Shown: piece by piece, positions 54,327 through 64,000 of the stretch
Numbering within the stretch: the first letter of the stretch is position 1
Layout: each line of letters opens with the position of its first letter
Origin: Fallopia convolvulus
Lineage: Eukaryota; Streptophyta; Magnoliopsida; Caryophyllales; Polygonaceae
Direction of reading: 5' to 3'
Length of the DNA stretch: 64,000 nucleotides
NCBI GenBank assembly: GCA_964016875.1
Contig: OZ024730.1
Location: 33,957,795 to 34,021,794 of the forward strand
Program-made: the position numbers and the translations under genes
Notes under the pieces: generated by a model
What the model was told of the DNA's origin: nothing
What the model saw: only the letters and a program-made list of their open reading frames with translations
Database searches by the model: none

Positions 54327-55193
54327 GTCGAGATCCATGTTAAGCTCCTTGAGAGCCCATAATGCCTTGTGCTCTTACTCGACCGGCAAATGGCACGCCT
54401 TGCCAAAAAGTAGGTTGTAAGGAGTGGTGTGTAAGGGTGTCTTCTACGCCGTTATGTATGCCCATAAAGCGTCATCAAGCTTGGATGACCAATGTTTCCT
54501 AGAGCGAGAGACCGTCTTCTCTAAAATGCTCTTAATCTGCATGTTTGAAACCTCCACTTGGTCACTAGTTCGGGGATGGTAGGGCATTTCCACCCTATGT
54601 GATACCCCATACTTAGCCAAAAGAGCTTCAAAACTCCTCTCTATGAAGTGTGATCCACCATCACTAACGAGAACTCGTGGCACTCCGAACTTGGGAAAAA
54701 TGTTAGTCTTTATAAATTTAGCCACAACTTTAGCATCATTAGTCCTTATAGCAATGTCTTCCACCCACTTAGAGACATAATAGACCACCACTATGATGTA
54801 CTTATAGGGACCCGATGAAGGAAAGAGTCCCATAAAGTCAATACCCCAAATGTCAAAAAGCTCGACCTCTAGGATCCCGGTAAGTGGGTTCTCATGTGGT
54901 CGGTGATGCCTCCTAGTGATGTTTCTAGAGAATTGGCACTCGTCACATGTGGTCACATAATCTCGTACGTCCTTGAAAATGGTAGGCCAATAAAGACCAC
55001 TTTGAAGAATCTTCACACCATGGTTTTGAATCCTTTTGCATGGCCACCGTTTGGAAGAGTGTGACATTGATGGATCACACTTTCTACCTCCTCTTCTGGT
55101 ATGCAGTGCCTAAAGAGGTGATCACTTCCTTGCTTGAACGAGTAAGGATCATCCTAATAGTACTGTTTGACATCATGTAAGAACTTCTTCTAC
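54327..55193 (-). pseudogene. integrase of element C, N-terminal and core part
   Basis: HQCHTLPNGGHAKGF and TTCDECQ (zinc-binding) are followed by WGIDFMG and the core. The first catalytic Asp is replaced: VVVYYVSKW where B has AVDYVSKW. The second Asp (VSDGGSHF) and the Glu (DQVEVSN) remain. A frame break lies near 55070, and a TAA follows LWAYITA (54444). Confidence 0.82.
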
Positions 55194-55693
55194 TTTTGTG
55201 GAGTCAAACCCTCGGGAATCAAGCCTCCTACAATGTAGTTAGCAAAATCCGCAAACCAAGGGGTCTTTGACCCTCTAATAGCATGAATGGAGTGAAGAGA
55301 AGTAGAAGAAAGAGATAAGGGAAGATTTGCATCGGGAGAAATTGAACCATGTTGAGAAAACTTACCTGAATGGGTCGTTACCAGACAAGGATGGGTCGTT
55401 ATCGGCCATGTTGCTTCAGTAATCTCCTCGGTAACGATCTCTTTTGCCTCGGTATCGAGCTGTCCTGACTTGGTATCGGTCCTCTCTACTTCTGTACCGG
55501 TGTCTCCAGTGTGCTCCAGCCTCTGATATGGGTCAGTACCGACACATGTAGGGTCGGTAGGCCCCTTGATAACATAGCTTTCGACCTCGTTCAGCATGAG
55601 GTGCTTGTCCAGTTTGGAGTCATTGATTGGTACAACATTGTTGGACTCCGTGATGTGTTCTACTAGCAACCTAGATAGGTGATCAGCTACCAA
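55190..55693 (-). pseudogene. RNase H end and RNase H-integrase linker of element C
   Basis: VADHLSRLL is followed by a linker of about 100 acidic, T-rich residues that carries palindrome-module codons (55372-55560), then IHAIRGSKTPWFADFANYIVGGLIP as in B. Confidence 0.75.
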
Positions 55694-56100
55694 GTTTTAA
55701 CTCTTTTCTTCTCTTTGATTTTGTGGTCAAATTCTTGTACCAAGAGCATCCAACAAAGTAGCCTAGGTTTGGCATCCTTCTTAGCGATTAAATATCTAAC
55801 AGCCTCATGGTCAGTATTAGCAATCACTTTAGATCCAAAAAGATAGGAACAAAAATTTTCAAATGCAAATACCACGACAAGGAATTCCTTCTCCGTCGTG
55901 GTATACTTACTTTGCGCCTCATCAAGCGTCTTACTTGCATAATAGATGGCGTGGAGCTTCTTATCCTTCTGCTATCCTAATACTGCACCAACAGCATAGT
56001 CATTGGCATCGCACATTATCTCGAAGGGAAGTGTCCAATCTGGGGACTGAATAATTGGAGCAGAGAAGGGCTTCTGTTAACTTGTGAAAAGCCTCAAGAC
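55694..56100 (-). pseudogene. RNase H of element C
   Basis: FAFENFCSYLFGSKVIANTDHEAVRYL and WMLLVQEFDHKIKEKK in one frame; the upstream part (YYASKTLDEAQ-like, SDYAVGAV-like) lies in other frames. At least two frameshifts. Confidence 0.75.
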
Positions 56101-56101
56101 A

Positions 56102-56942
56102 TTATGTAGACAGCTCAAACACTACATCTTTCATTAGTATGTTAGTCAATGGTTTAGCTATCTTAGAAAAATCTTGAATAAAACATCTATAAAATCCAAC
56201 ATGTCTTAAGAAACTCCTAATGTCTTTTACAGAAGATGGTGGAGGTATTTTTTCAATAAGCTCAATCTTGGCCTTATCTACCTCTATCCCTCTCTTAGAG
56301 ACGAGATGTCCTATCACTATCCCTTCTTGGACCATAAAATGACACTTTTCCTGTTTTAGAACAAGATTGGTTTCTTCACATCTCTTAAGAACCCTACTTA
56401 GATTAACTAGACATGAATCAAATGAAGAACGAAAAATAGAGAAATCATCCATAAAAGCCTCTTCTATATCCTCTATCATGTTAGAGAAGATAGCCATCAT
56501 GCATCTTTGAAAAGTTGCAAGGGCATTGCAAAGCCCAAATGACATTCTTCTGTATGCAAAAGTCCCATAGGGACAAGTAAAGGTAGTTTTCTCCTAATCA
56601 TCAATATGAATGAGAATTTGCCAAAAACCGTTATAGCCATCTAAATAACAAAAATAATCATGTGTGGGATAGGAGTTCTAGAACCTGATCAATGATTGGA
56701 AGCGGAAAATGATCTTTTTATGTGGAACTGTTCAACTTCCTATAATCAATACACATCCACCAACTAGTTGTGGTCCTAGTGGGGATCATCTTACCCTTCT
56801 CATTTTCAATAACTGCTACCCCCCCTTTTTAGGAACTACATGGACCGGACTAACCCATTGGTTGTCCGATATAGGAAAAATAATCTCGGAATTCCAAGTA
56901 GTTTTAAAATTTTCTTTTTGACCACGTCTTTCATGTTAGGAT
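56102..56942 (-). pseudogene. reverse transcriptase of element C
   Basis: The open part 56545-56102 has MSFGLCNALATFQRCM, catalytic FMDDFSIF and RSFLRHVGFYRCFI. The N-terminal third (DYRKLN, LDGYNGFWQI) is in shifted frames with stops. Confidence 0.8.
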
Positions 56943-58007
56943 TCAGTCTACGTTGATGTCTATTGTGGGTTTGTGATTCTCCTCCATGTATATTGTATGC
57001 ATGCATAAGGAAGGGGATATGCCAGTTATATCATCAAGTGAATATCCAAGGGCTTTCCTATGGGTCCTAAGTATAGAAATCAGTTTTTCTAATTCTTCCT
57101 CACTTAATTGAGCATTGATGATAACAGGGAAGGTAGAGTTAGGACCAAGAAATTCATACCTGAGGGAGTTTGGAAGAGGCTTGAGCGTTGGAGAAGGCGT
57201 AGCTGGGATGAGAATAGGTTCTTCATGATCCGTCTTCAAAACTTCCTCAAGGTAATCACACGCCAGAAGCTCTTCATTGTTTGTCAGAAGGGTCGTTACC
57301 GAACTGTATGGGGTCAATAACAACTCTGCGGCACCTATATGTTCCTTAGTTCCTGCCTGAAGGGTCGTTACCAAGAGGGAGGGGTTCGGTAATGAGTCAC
57401 TTGAACTTGGATATGTCTCACTTCCTACCTGGAGCATTGGTAACGAGGTTGCAGGATCGTACTCTACCCATCTTTTGTCCGAGAATGCCTCAAAAGCCAT
57501 CATCTTTTCGATCGGGTCCCCACATTCAATGTATTTAGTGTGGGTGTAGAGCATCTTAACCTCGGCTTCATTGGTTTCTTTCATAGTGGGGTTAAAGCGG
57601 AACTCCACCATCTCATCCCCAATCTCAAAAGTTAGGAGTCCCCTCGTAACATTGATTATGGCTCCAGTTGTGCCCAAGAATTGAACCTGAAAATGATGTG
57701 CACCACCGGGTCTTCAGGAATCTTTATCACTATGAAATCATTCGGGACAAAGAACTTACCCACTTGGACTAGAAAATCATCTATAACTCTTGTAGGATTG
57801 ACACAGGATCCGTCCGCCATGTATAACCTCATGTTCACATGCTCCAGTGGTCCCAAATTGGCCTTGGATCAAATTGAAAGTGGTAATAGACTTGCATTGG
57901 CTCCTAAGTCACACAAAGCTTTAAACCGGTAAGCTCCAATATCAATAGTAATAGCAAACTTACTTGGGTTACCTAGTTTTTCCAAAAGCTCCAAGGATCG
58001 GACTTCG
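56943..58007 (-). pseudogene. protease and pro-RT linker of element C
   Basis: CDLGANASLLPLSI then TGA where H has W of IWSKAN (about 57873). The frame shifts near 57680 in the ILGRPFL region. The linker 57677-56943 is open (GAIINVTRGLLTFEIGDEM to GISPSLCMHTIYMEENHKP) and includes palindrome-module codons at 57290-57320 and 57360-57395. Confidence 0.8.
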
Positions 58008-58861
58008 TCAGTCAGCTCGAATATAGACCTCTTCCTGCAATATTTCTTTTAAAAATTTCGTGTAAGCTGGCATTTCGCTTAGGGCCTCAACGAATGGAAT
58101 GGAAATGTTTAAGCCCTGAAGAACTTTTACAAAACACCTAAACTTCCCTTTTGTAGAGTCCTTAGACTTTTTAGAGGAGAAGGGAAGAGTCTTCGCCAGT
58201 CTCGGAACCAACACGGGCTCGAGAGGTGGCATTACCGAATCGAAAAGAGGGTCGATCGGTGTTGGGGAAGAATCGATACCGACCCCCCCAGGGTTGGTAA
58301 CAACCTCTTGACTAGAGGAGTTTAGTTTAGAAGACTTACCTGGTATGGTGGGCTCGTTAATGACCCTTGTGTGATCGGTACTGACTTGTTTAGGCTCGGT
58401 ATCGACCCTTGTGTGATCATTATCGGATTGAACTAGAGTGTTGTCCTCGTTGCTGTGCTCCTTTTCTTTGGCCTCAGCATGTTCCGACAATGTCTTTCCG
58501 CTCCTCAGGTGTATGTCTGCTATTTGTCCTCTAGGGTTCTCTTCGGGATGGTCCGAGAGTTGCGCATGAGGTCTTGGAATTTGTACAACAAGGTTGCCAA
58601 GTTGTGAGTTCACGCTCTTTTTCCATGTCTCTAATTCTCCCAATTGAGCATATACACCTTTCATTTGATTGTTTAGGTCGGAACGTACTCCATTTATTCC
58701 ATCATGAATACCTTGTACCCAAGATGGAGGTTCTTGATAGCCTGGCGGCCTATAAGGTGTGGGCCTTCGCTCTAGTGGTGGAGGTGCATGGCCTAGACCT
58801 TGGTTGGAACTTCCCCAAGTGGGATAGTTGTTGGGCCTATCATAATTGTTAGGTGGATTTC
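58008..58861 (-). pseudogene. gag C-terminal region of element C
   Basis: Open frame with YRPPGYQEPPSWVQGIHDGINGVRSD, QLGNLVVQIPRPHAQLSDHP, GQIADIHLRSGKTL, then the acidic linker and FVKVLQGLNISIPFVEALSEMPAYTKFLKEIL. Motif-module codons at 58262-58410. Cut upstream by H; the capsid-like core and knuckle are not in the window. Confidence 0.82.
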
Positions 58862-59934
58862 TGATGTTCACATTTTAAGCATAGTTTTTAGTAGGTTTTC
58901 TTTGCTTATTAGGTTTAGTTTTGTTAAGTTTAGGTTTAGTTTTGAGTATTTTTAGGTAGTTTTGCATATTTCTATGAAAAGAGTGGAAGCTACGCTATTT
59001 GTGAATTTTGTAGGTTTTAGCGAGGAAAAGAGCTATATGGAGTTGAATTTGGAGCATTACAGTGAAAGATGGAGGAGTGCAAGATTGAAGAAATCAAAGC
59101 TTAAGATTACGAGAGGAAGTGTGGAAGAAAATAAAAGCCCAGGCTCGTTAACGAGGCTGTGAGGGCTCGTTAACAAGGCCACGAAGGAGAAGAATTGAAG
59201 ATTTATTTTATAATCACCGATCCTGAGCGGGAATTTATTTCCGTGTCGGTTGAGTATCTTTTTAGAATCTTTTGGGGTTATCAGAATATGTATTTTAGTT
59301 CTTAATATCTTTTTAGATTTTATTTCTATCTTTTAGGGTTTGTTTCTATCTTTTTAGGAAAGTTTATATCTTTTAGCCTTTTTAGTTTTTAGCTTTTTAG
59401 TATAAATACCCTTCTATCTAGCATAGAAAGAGAGAAGCTTTTGGAGGAGGCTTTTGGAGGAGGCTTTTGGAGGAAGTTTTTGGAGGAGAATTTTTAGGAG
59501 AGATTTTCGAAGGGCCGAGAGAGGAGAAGTCGGATCGGAGTCGGATCGAAGAGGCTCGGTAGACGACAGTCACCGGGGTCGTTAGTCGCGATTGTGATTC
59601 GGTATTTTGATGTTTTTCGGTTTCTTCTGAATCTCTGTAAGACAATATTTTTCTTATTTATTTGAGTTTTGTTTTGTTTTCAATGTTTCTTTTGATTGAG
59701 ATTTTTAGTTTCTTAGTTATGATTAGTGAGTAGTTTTCTTTTCTAGGATCGGGGTTAAGCCCGACATAGTTGAGCATGTTTGATGAGTAAGATTGTGTTG
59801 TGAATGCCTTTTATCTTTTATTGAGAATTGTTTGTTGAGCTTATACCAAAACGAAAGTTAAGGTAATTTAGGTTTTTAACTTGATTGAAAGAGAAAGTTA
59901 GTAACTTGAAGGGGAAGCAAACCCTCGTTCAACA
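58862..59934 (+). repeat. 5' LTR of element H
   Basis: Ends CTCGTTCAACA, 1,073 bp, about 400 bp shorter than LTRs A and B; the part after the hairpin, which holds the second module group in A and B, is missing. Module CTCGTTAACGAG at 59142-59179, TATAAATACC near 59401, GTGAGTAG at 59726, hairpin TCGGG/CCCGA at 59749-59764. Confidence 0.8.
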
Positions 59935-59937
59935 AAT

Positions 59938-59954
59938 TGGCGCCGTTGCCGGGA
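59938..59954 (+). other. primer binding site of element H
   Basis: TGGCGCCGTTGCCGGGA, the tRNA-Asp complement with one G fewer than in element B. Confidence 0.85.
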
Positions 59955-60050
59955 AAGCAACGAGTTTGTTAGTTTATCTTTGGGTTCGGGAATAGCCCGA
60001 CCCCGTTTTTGTTTTTAATTTTTGTTTTCTTTGTCTGTTTTTCTCAATGT

Positions 60051-63000
60051 ATGCCGGTAGGACAACGAAGGCTTCAGTTTGATAACACAGGTTATTACTC
60101 AGAACCCGAATGTTCCCTGCACCGTCGACTCCGAGAAAACCGAGCCATGGCCACAGCAGTAGAGATGGCTCGAGAGTTAGAGATCCTCCGGACCCAGATG
60201 GAGGCACTGAAAGCCGAGAAGGACGGCGCAGACACCGAAGTTGAGCGTCAACGAGCTGACAAGGCTCGTCTACAAGAAGAGCTTGATGCCTATCCAAGGA
60301 ATGCCAAACAATACATGCATCCGGAACTGAGGGTGCCAGAATCTCCTATTGTGCTTCCAGCGATAGAGAAACCTTTTGAGATCAAGTCTCAATTTATATC
60401 CTTAATGAAACGGGCTCAGTTTGAAGGGAAACCTGCTGAGTGCCCTATGGAGCATATTAGAAATTTTCTTGATTTATGTGATACCATAGCTGCTGAAGGT
60501 GTCTCATTAGAATATGTTCCGTTAAAAGCTTTTAGATGGTCTCTTACTGGAAAGGCCCTTAACTGGTTGGAGAGCCTACCTTCTAAGTCTATCAGGACTT
60601 GGAAAGCTTTGTATGATCAATTCCTTACAAAGTTTTTCCCTCCTGCTAAGACAACGGAGTTGAGGAAACGCATCACCTCTTATCACCAGTTGCCAAATGA
60701 AACATTTGTTGAAACATGGGAAATATTCAAAGAGATGCTTAGACAGTGCCCTACTCATGGGCAACCTTTATATGTTTTGCAAGAAATCTTTTTCCAGGGT
60801 ATCAACGCAGAGACCAAGAACCGCATCAACACGCATATTACGTGCGGTTTTATAGAGATGAACCCGACAGAGGCGTGGGAACTGTTCGATAAGATGACTA
60901 ATTACGATGCTATGTATGGAACCCAGCAAACTCCACAAACTCAAAAACGTCTTTACGTACCCAACCGAGAAGAAGTTGACCCAGATGTTAAAAATCAATT
61001 CCAAGATGAGGTCATCCGTCTGAGGAAACAGGTAAGCTTTCTGAAATCCTCTCAATCATGTCAAGAATGTGGTTCTTCTACACATAGTACTTCTGCTTGC
61101 ACTAACATTGAGCAGGTTAGAACCGCTAAGACAATAGCTGAGATGAACTATATGAGAGGACCATACAGGAACCAGCCTAATTATAATGACAGGTCGAATA
61201 ACTATCAACCATGGGGTAATTAGAATACAAGTCAAAACTACACAGGGCCCCCACCAGATAGACGACCTGCACCATATCGACCTCCAAGCCATCAGGAGAC
61301 ACCATCATGGGTTCAGGAAATAAAGGAGAGCATTAACGGAGTGAACAACAAAGTTGATGAAGTTCAAGCCAAACTGAACCGACAAGATAAAAGATGGGGA
61401 GAGTTCGATGTTTGGAAGAGGAGTGTTGATTCCCAACTAGGGGACTTAGCTGCACGGATTCCAAGACCACAAGGGCAACTCCCGGGCCGCCCCGAAGAGA
61501 ACCCTAGAGGCCAAATAGCAACAGTGCACCTCAGAAGTGGGAAGACATTACCGGAGAGAGTTCAAGCTGAAGAGAAGGAGGAACAAGACCTCGCAAAACG
61601 GCTCGTTAACGAGCCAGCGAGAGCAAATACCGAGCCTACAAACCAGGATGACGAGGCTCCGAGGGTTCCTAATGACCCTACCACAGGTAAGTTCTCTAAA
61701 CCGAGCCTCCCTCTCAATCCCAGGGTAGTTAACGACCCCACCAAGGTCGGTAACGACCCGCCGAGGACATCAATCGACCCTAGTGTCGACCTGGTACTCT
61801 CACCTCTCGAGCCTAACTTGGTTCCGAGAATAGTGAAATCTCTTCCATTTCCAACTAAGAAATCTATGGACTCTACTGAGAGTAAGTTCAAGCGTTTCGT
61901 TAAGATTCTTCAGGGCATTAATATTTCCATCCCATTCGCTGAGGCCCTAAGCGAAATGCCGGCTTACACAAAATTTTTGAAAGATATTCTTAGCAGGAAA
62001 AGATCCATTACAGAGCTGCAGGATGAAGTCAGATCAATAGCTCTACCAAAAAAGCTTGGAGACCCAGGGAGATTTGCCATTACGATTGGCATAGGCGACC
62101 ACAAATTTAAAGTTTTATGTGATTTGGGAGCCAGTGCTAGTTTGCTTCCTCTTCCCATCTGGTCTAAAGCCAATATGGGACCACTAGAGCCCATCAACAT
62201 GCGACTTTATATGGCAGACGGATCTTGCATCAAACCGACAGGGCTGATAGAAGATTTCCCAGTTCAAGTAGGCAATTTCTTTGTTCCTAACGACTTCATC
62301 GTTATGACAATGCCTGAAGATCCGGTGGTGCCTATTATTTTGGGAAGACCATTCCTTGCCACAGCAGGAGCCATAATCGATGTTAGGAGAGGACTCCTAA
62401 CTTTTGAAATTGGAGACGAGGTGACGGAATGCCGATTCAAACAATCCAACAAGGAGTCCGAAAAAGCCGAAGTCAAGATGCTCTACACTCAAAAAGAGAT
62501 CATTGAATGTGGAGACCCTATAGGAAGATCAACATTAAGTGATGAAATTTCAGGGCAAAGATGGGCAGAATTAACCACTGCAGTTTCAGTAACGAGTCCT
62601 CCAGCATCGTTACCGATTCTCCTGGCAGAAGACGCAGGCTCGTTAACGACCACTCCAGGTTCGTTAACGACCCTAGCCGAAGATAGCGAAATTTCAGCCT
62701 TTGAATGCTTTGAGGAAGTGTTGAAGACAAAACCAGAAGAGCCGATTCTAATCCCTGCTGAACCGTCCCCAACACTTAAACCTCTGCCAGATTCCCTCAT
62801 GTATGAATTCCTCGGTCCTAATTCCACCCTACCTGTCATCATTAATGCTGAATTAAAAGATGAGGAAGTAGGAAAACTCCTGAATGTGCTTAGGATGCAT
62901 AGAAAAGCCATAGGCTACTCCCTAGATGATATAACTGGCATATCCCCTTCTCTTTGCATGCATAGGATTTACATGGAGGACAATCATAAACCCACCATAG

Positions 63001-64000
63001 AGCATCAACGTAGATTAAATCCTAATATGAAGGATGTAGTTAAAAAGGAAATTATTAAATTACTTGATGCTGGGATCATATTTCCTATTTCGGACAGCCA
63101 ATGGGTGAGTCCGGTCCATGTAGTCCCAAAGAAAGGGGGGATGACTGTGATAGAAAATGAAAAGGGAGAGCTTATTCCGACTAGAACCACCACTAGTTGG
63201 AGGATGTGCATCGATTATAGGAAGCTTAATAGTGCTACTAGAAAAGATCATTTTCCGCTTCCTTTCATAGACCAAGTGTTAGAACGCTTAGCCCAGCATG
63301 ATTATTTCTGTTATCTAGATGGCTATAGCGGTTTTTGACAGATTCCTATTCACCCAGATGATCAGGAGAAAACAACCTTTACATGTCCCTATGGAACCTT
63401 TGCTTATAAGAGAATGCCATTTGGGCTTTGCAATGCCCCTGCTACCTTTCAAAGATGTATGATGGCCATTTTTTCGGATGTGATAGAGGATATTGTAGAG
63501 GTTTTCATGGATGACTTTTCTGTTTATGGTTCTTCATTTGATTCTTGTCTTGCTAACCTTGCACGAGTGCTTAAAAGATGTGAAGAAACCAATCTTGTGC
63601 TAAATGGGGAAAAGTGTCATTTCATGGTTCAAGAGGGGATAGTACTAGGACACCTTGTCTCTAAAAGAGGGATAGAAGTAGATAGAGCAAAAATTGAGCT
63701 TATTGAAAAACTACCTCCTCCTTCTTCTGTAAGAGACATTAGGAGTTTTTTAGGGCATGCTGGCTTTTACAGACGATTTATTCAGGATTTTTCTAAGATA
63801 GCTAAACCTTTGACTAACCTACTAATGAAAGACGTAGTATTTGAGCTGTCTCCAGAATGTCTTGAAGCATTTTACAGGTTAAGAGTTGCCCTCGTGTCTA
63901 CCCCCATTATGCAGTCTCCAGATTGGACACTACTACCCTTCGAGATTATGTGTGATGTTAGTGACTATGCAGTTGGCGCAGTCTTAGGGCAACGGAAGGA
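60051..64000 (+). pseudogene. gag-pro-pol polyprotein of element H (partial, two stops)
   Basis: One reading frame from ATG 60051 to the window edge, interrupted by TAG at 61221-61223 and TGA at 63336-63338. Gag core (FEIKSQFISLMKRAQFEG to ETFVETWEIFKEMLRQCP), knuckle CQECGSSTHSTSAC, and the HLRSGKTLPER linker with palindrome-module codons (61600-61760). Protease with CDLGASASLLPLPIWSKAN and PIILGRPFLATAGAIIDV; second module group at 62588-62690. RT with SWRMCIDYRKLN, the YLDGYSGF-TGA site, and FMDDFSVYG (about 63505). The start of RNase H is MCDVSDYAVGAVLGQ. The TGA stands where B has TGG. Confidence 0.88.

Larger units (their letters stand above)
54327..58861 (-). mobile_element. Athila-type element C, 5' segment
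   Basis: gag C-terminus to integrase on the minus strand, continuous with 29789-33788 once B is removed. Its upstream end is cut at 58861 by element H. Confidence 0.85.
58862..64000 (+). mobile_element. Athila-type element H, 5' part, continues beyond the window
   Basis: Starts TGATGTTCACATT at 58862 within the gag of C. The 5 bp before it, ATTTC (58857-58861), would be the target duplication, but the other end is outside. Includes the 5' LTR, primer site, gag, protease, RT and the start of RNase H. Only two stop codons are seen, the fewest of any element here. Confidence 0.85.

Overview
This is a plant nuclear window, almost certainly from an angiosperm and probably a eudicot. The evidence is an intron-containing tRNA-Tyr, plant tRNA-Pro genes, and a dense nest of plant transposons: hAT, Helitron, MITE, LINE, a MULE of the transposase-plus-Ulp1 kind, and several Athila/Tat-type Ty3/gypsy LTR elements primed by tRNA-Asp. 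I could not identify a species. Only the first ~200 bases and the tRNA genes look like host genes; nearly all the rest is mobile DNA in various states of decay.

Left part (1-7,830). A last coding exon (16-208) is followed by a decayed hAT transposase, then a minus-strand cluster of three intact tRNA-Pro genes, an intact tRNA-Tyr, a damaged tRNA-Tyr and three tRNA relics. Next come telo-box motifs, a 668-bp non-autonomous Helitron with both ends visible, a 168-bp MITE with palindromic ends, and a 5'-truncated LINE tail with poly(A) and target duplication.

MULE (about 7,840-16,800). A FAR1/MURA-like transposase gene (+) and a nine-exon Ulp1-type cysteine-protease gene (-) point at each other. 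Both keep catalytic motifs but carry stops and frameshifts. Their introns, shared 3' region and the protease 5' flank are filled with about 60 copies of a 12-bp motif, TGATGAACAAAT.

LTR-retrotransposon nest (16,800-64,000). Element A (+, 3' half), fragments F/G2, LTR E (+), element D (-; LTR, gag, pro and ORF1 but no RT-RNaseH-integrase), element C (-; split), element B (+) and element H (+; runs off the window). B sits in C's integrase with target duplication GTCGA. Inside B's 5' LTR lies a 6.9-kb concatemer of a short gag-only element (four LTRs, three internal regions; target duplication TGTAC). A solo LTR (G) splits B's RT (target duplication TTAGT), and an inverted piece of B's own LTR replaces its protease region. 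H sits in C's gag.

The most unusual pattern is a module of two short (near-)palindromes about 25 bp apart. It recurs in the LTR and at equivalent internal positions of every Athila-like element, with a different sequence in different subfamilies (TCGGTACCGA, CTCGTTAACGAG, GATTGCGCGGG). Four LTRs also share a donor-like GTGAGTAG followed by a covarying hairpin. All functional statements are inferred from sequence reading alone.
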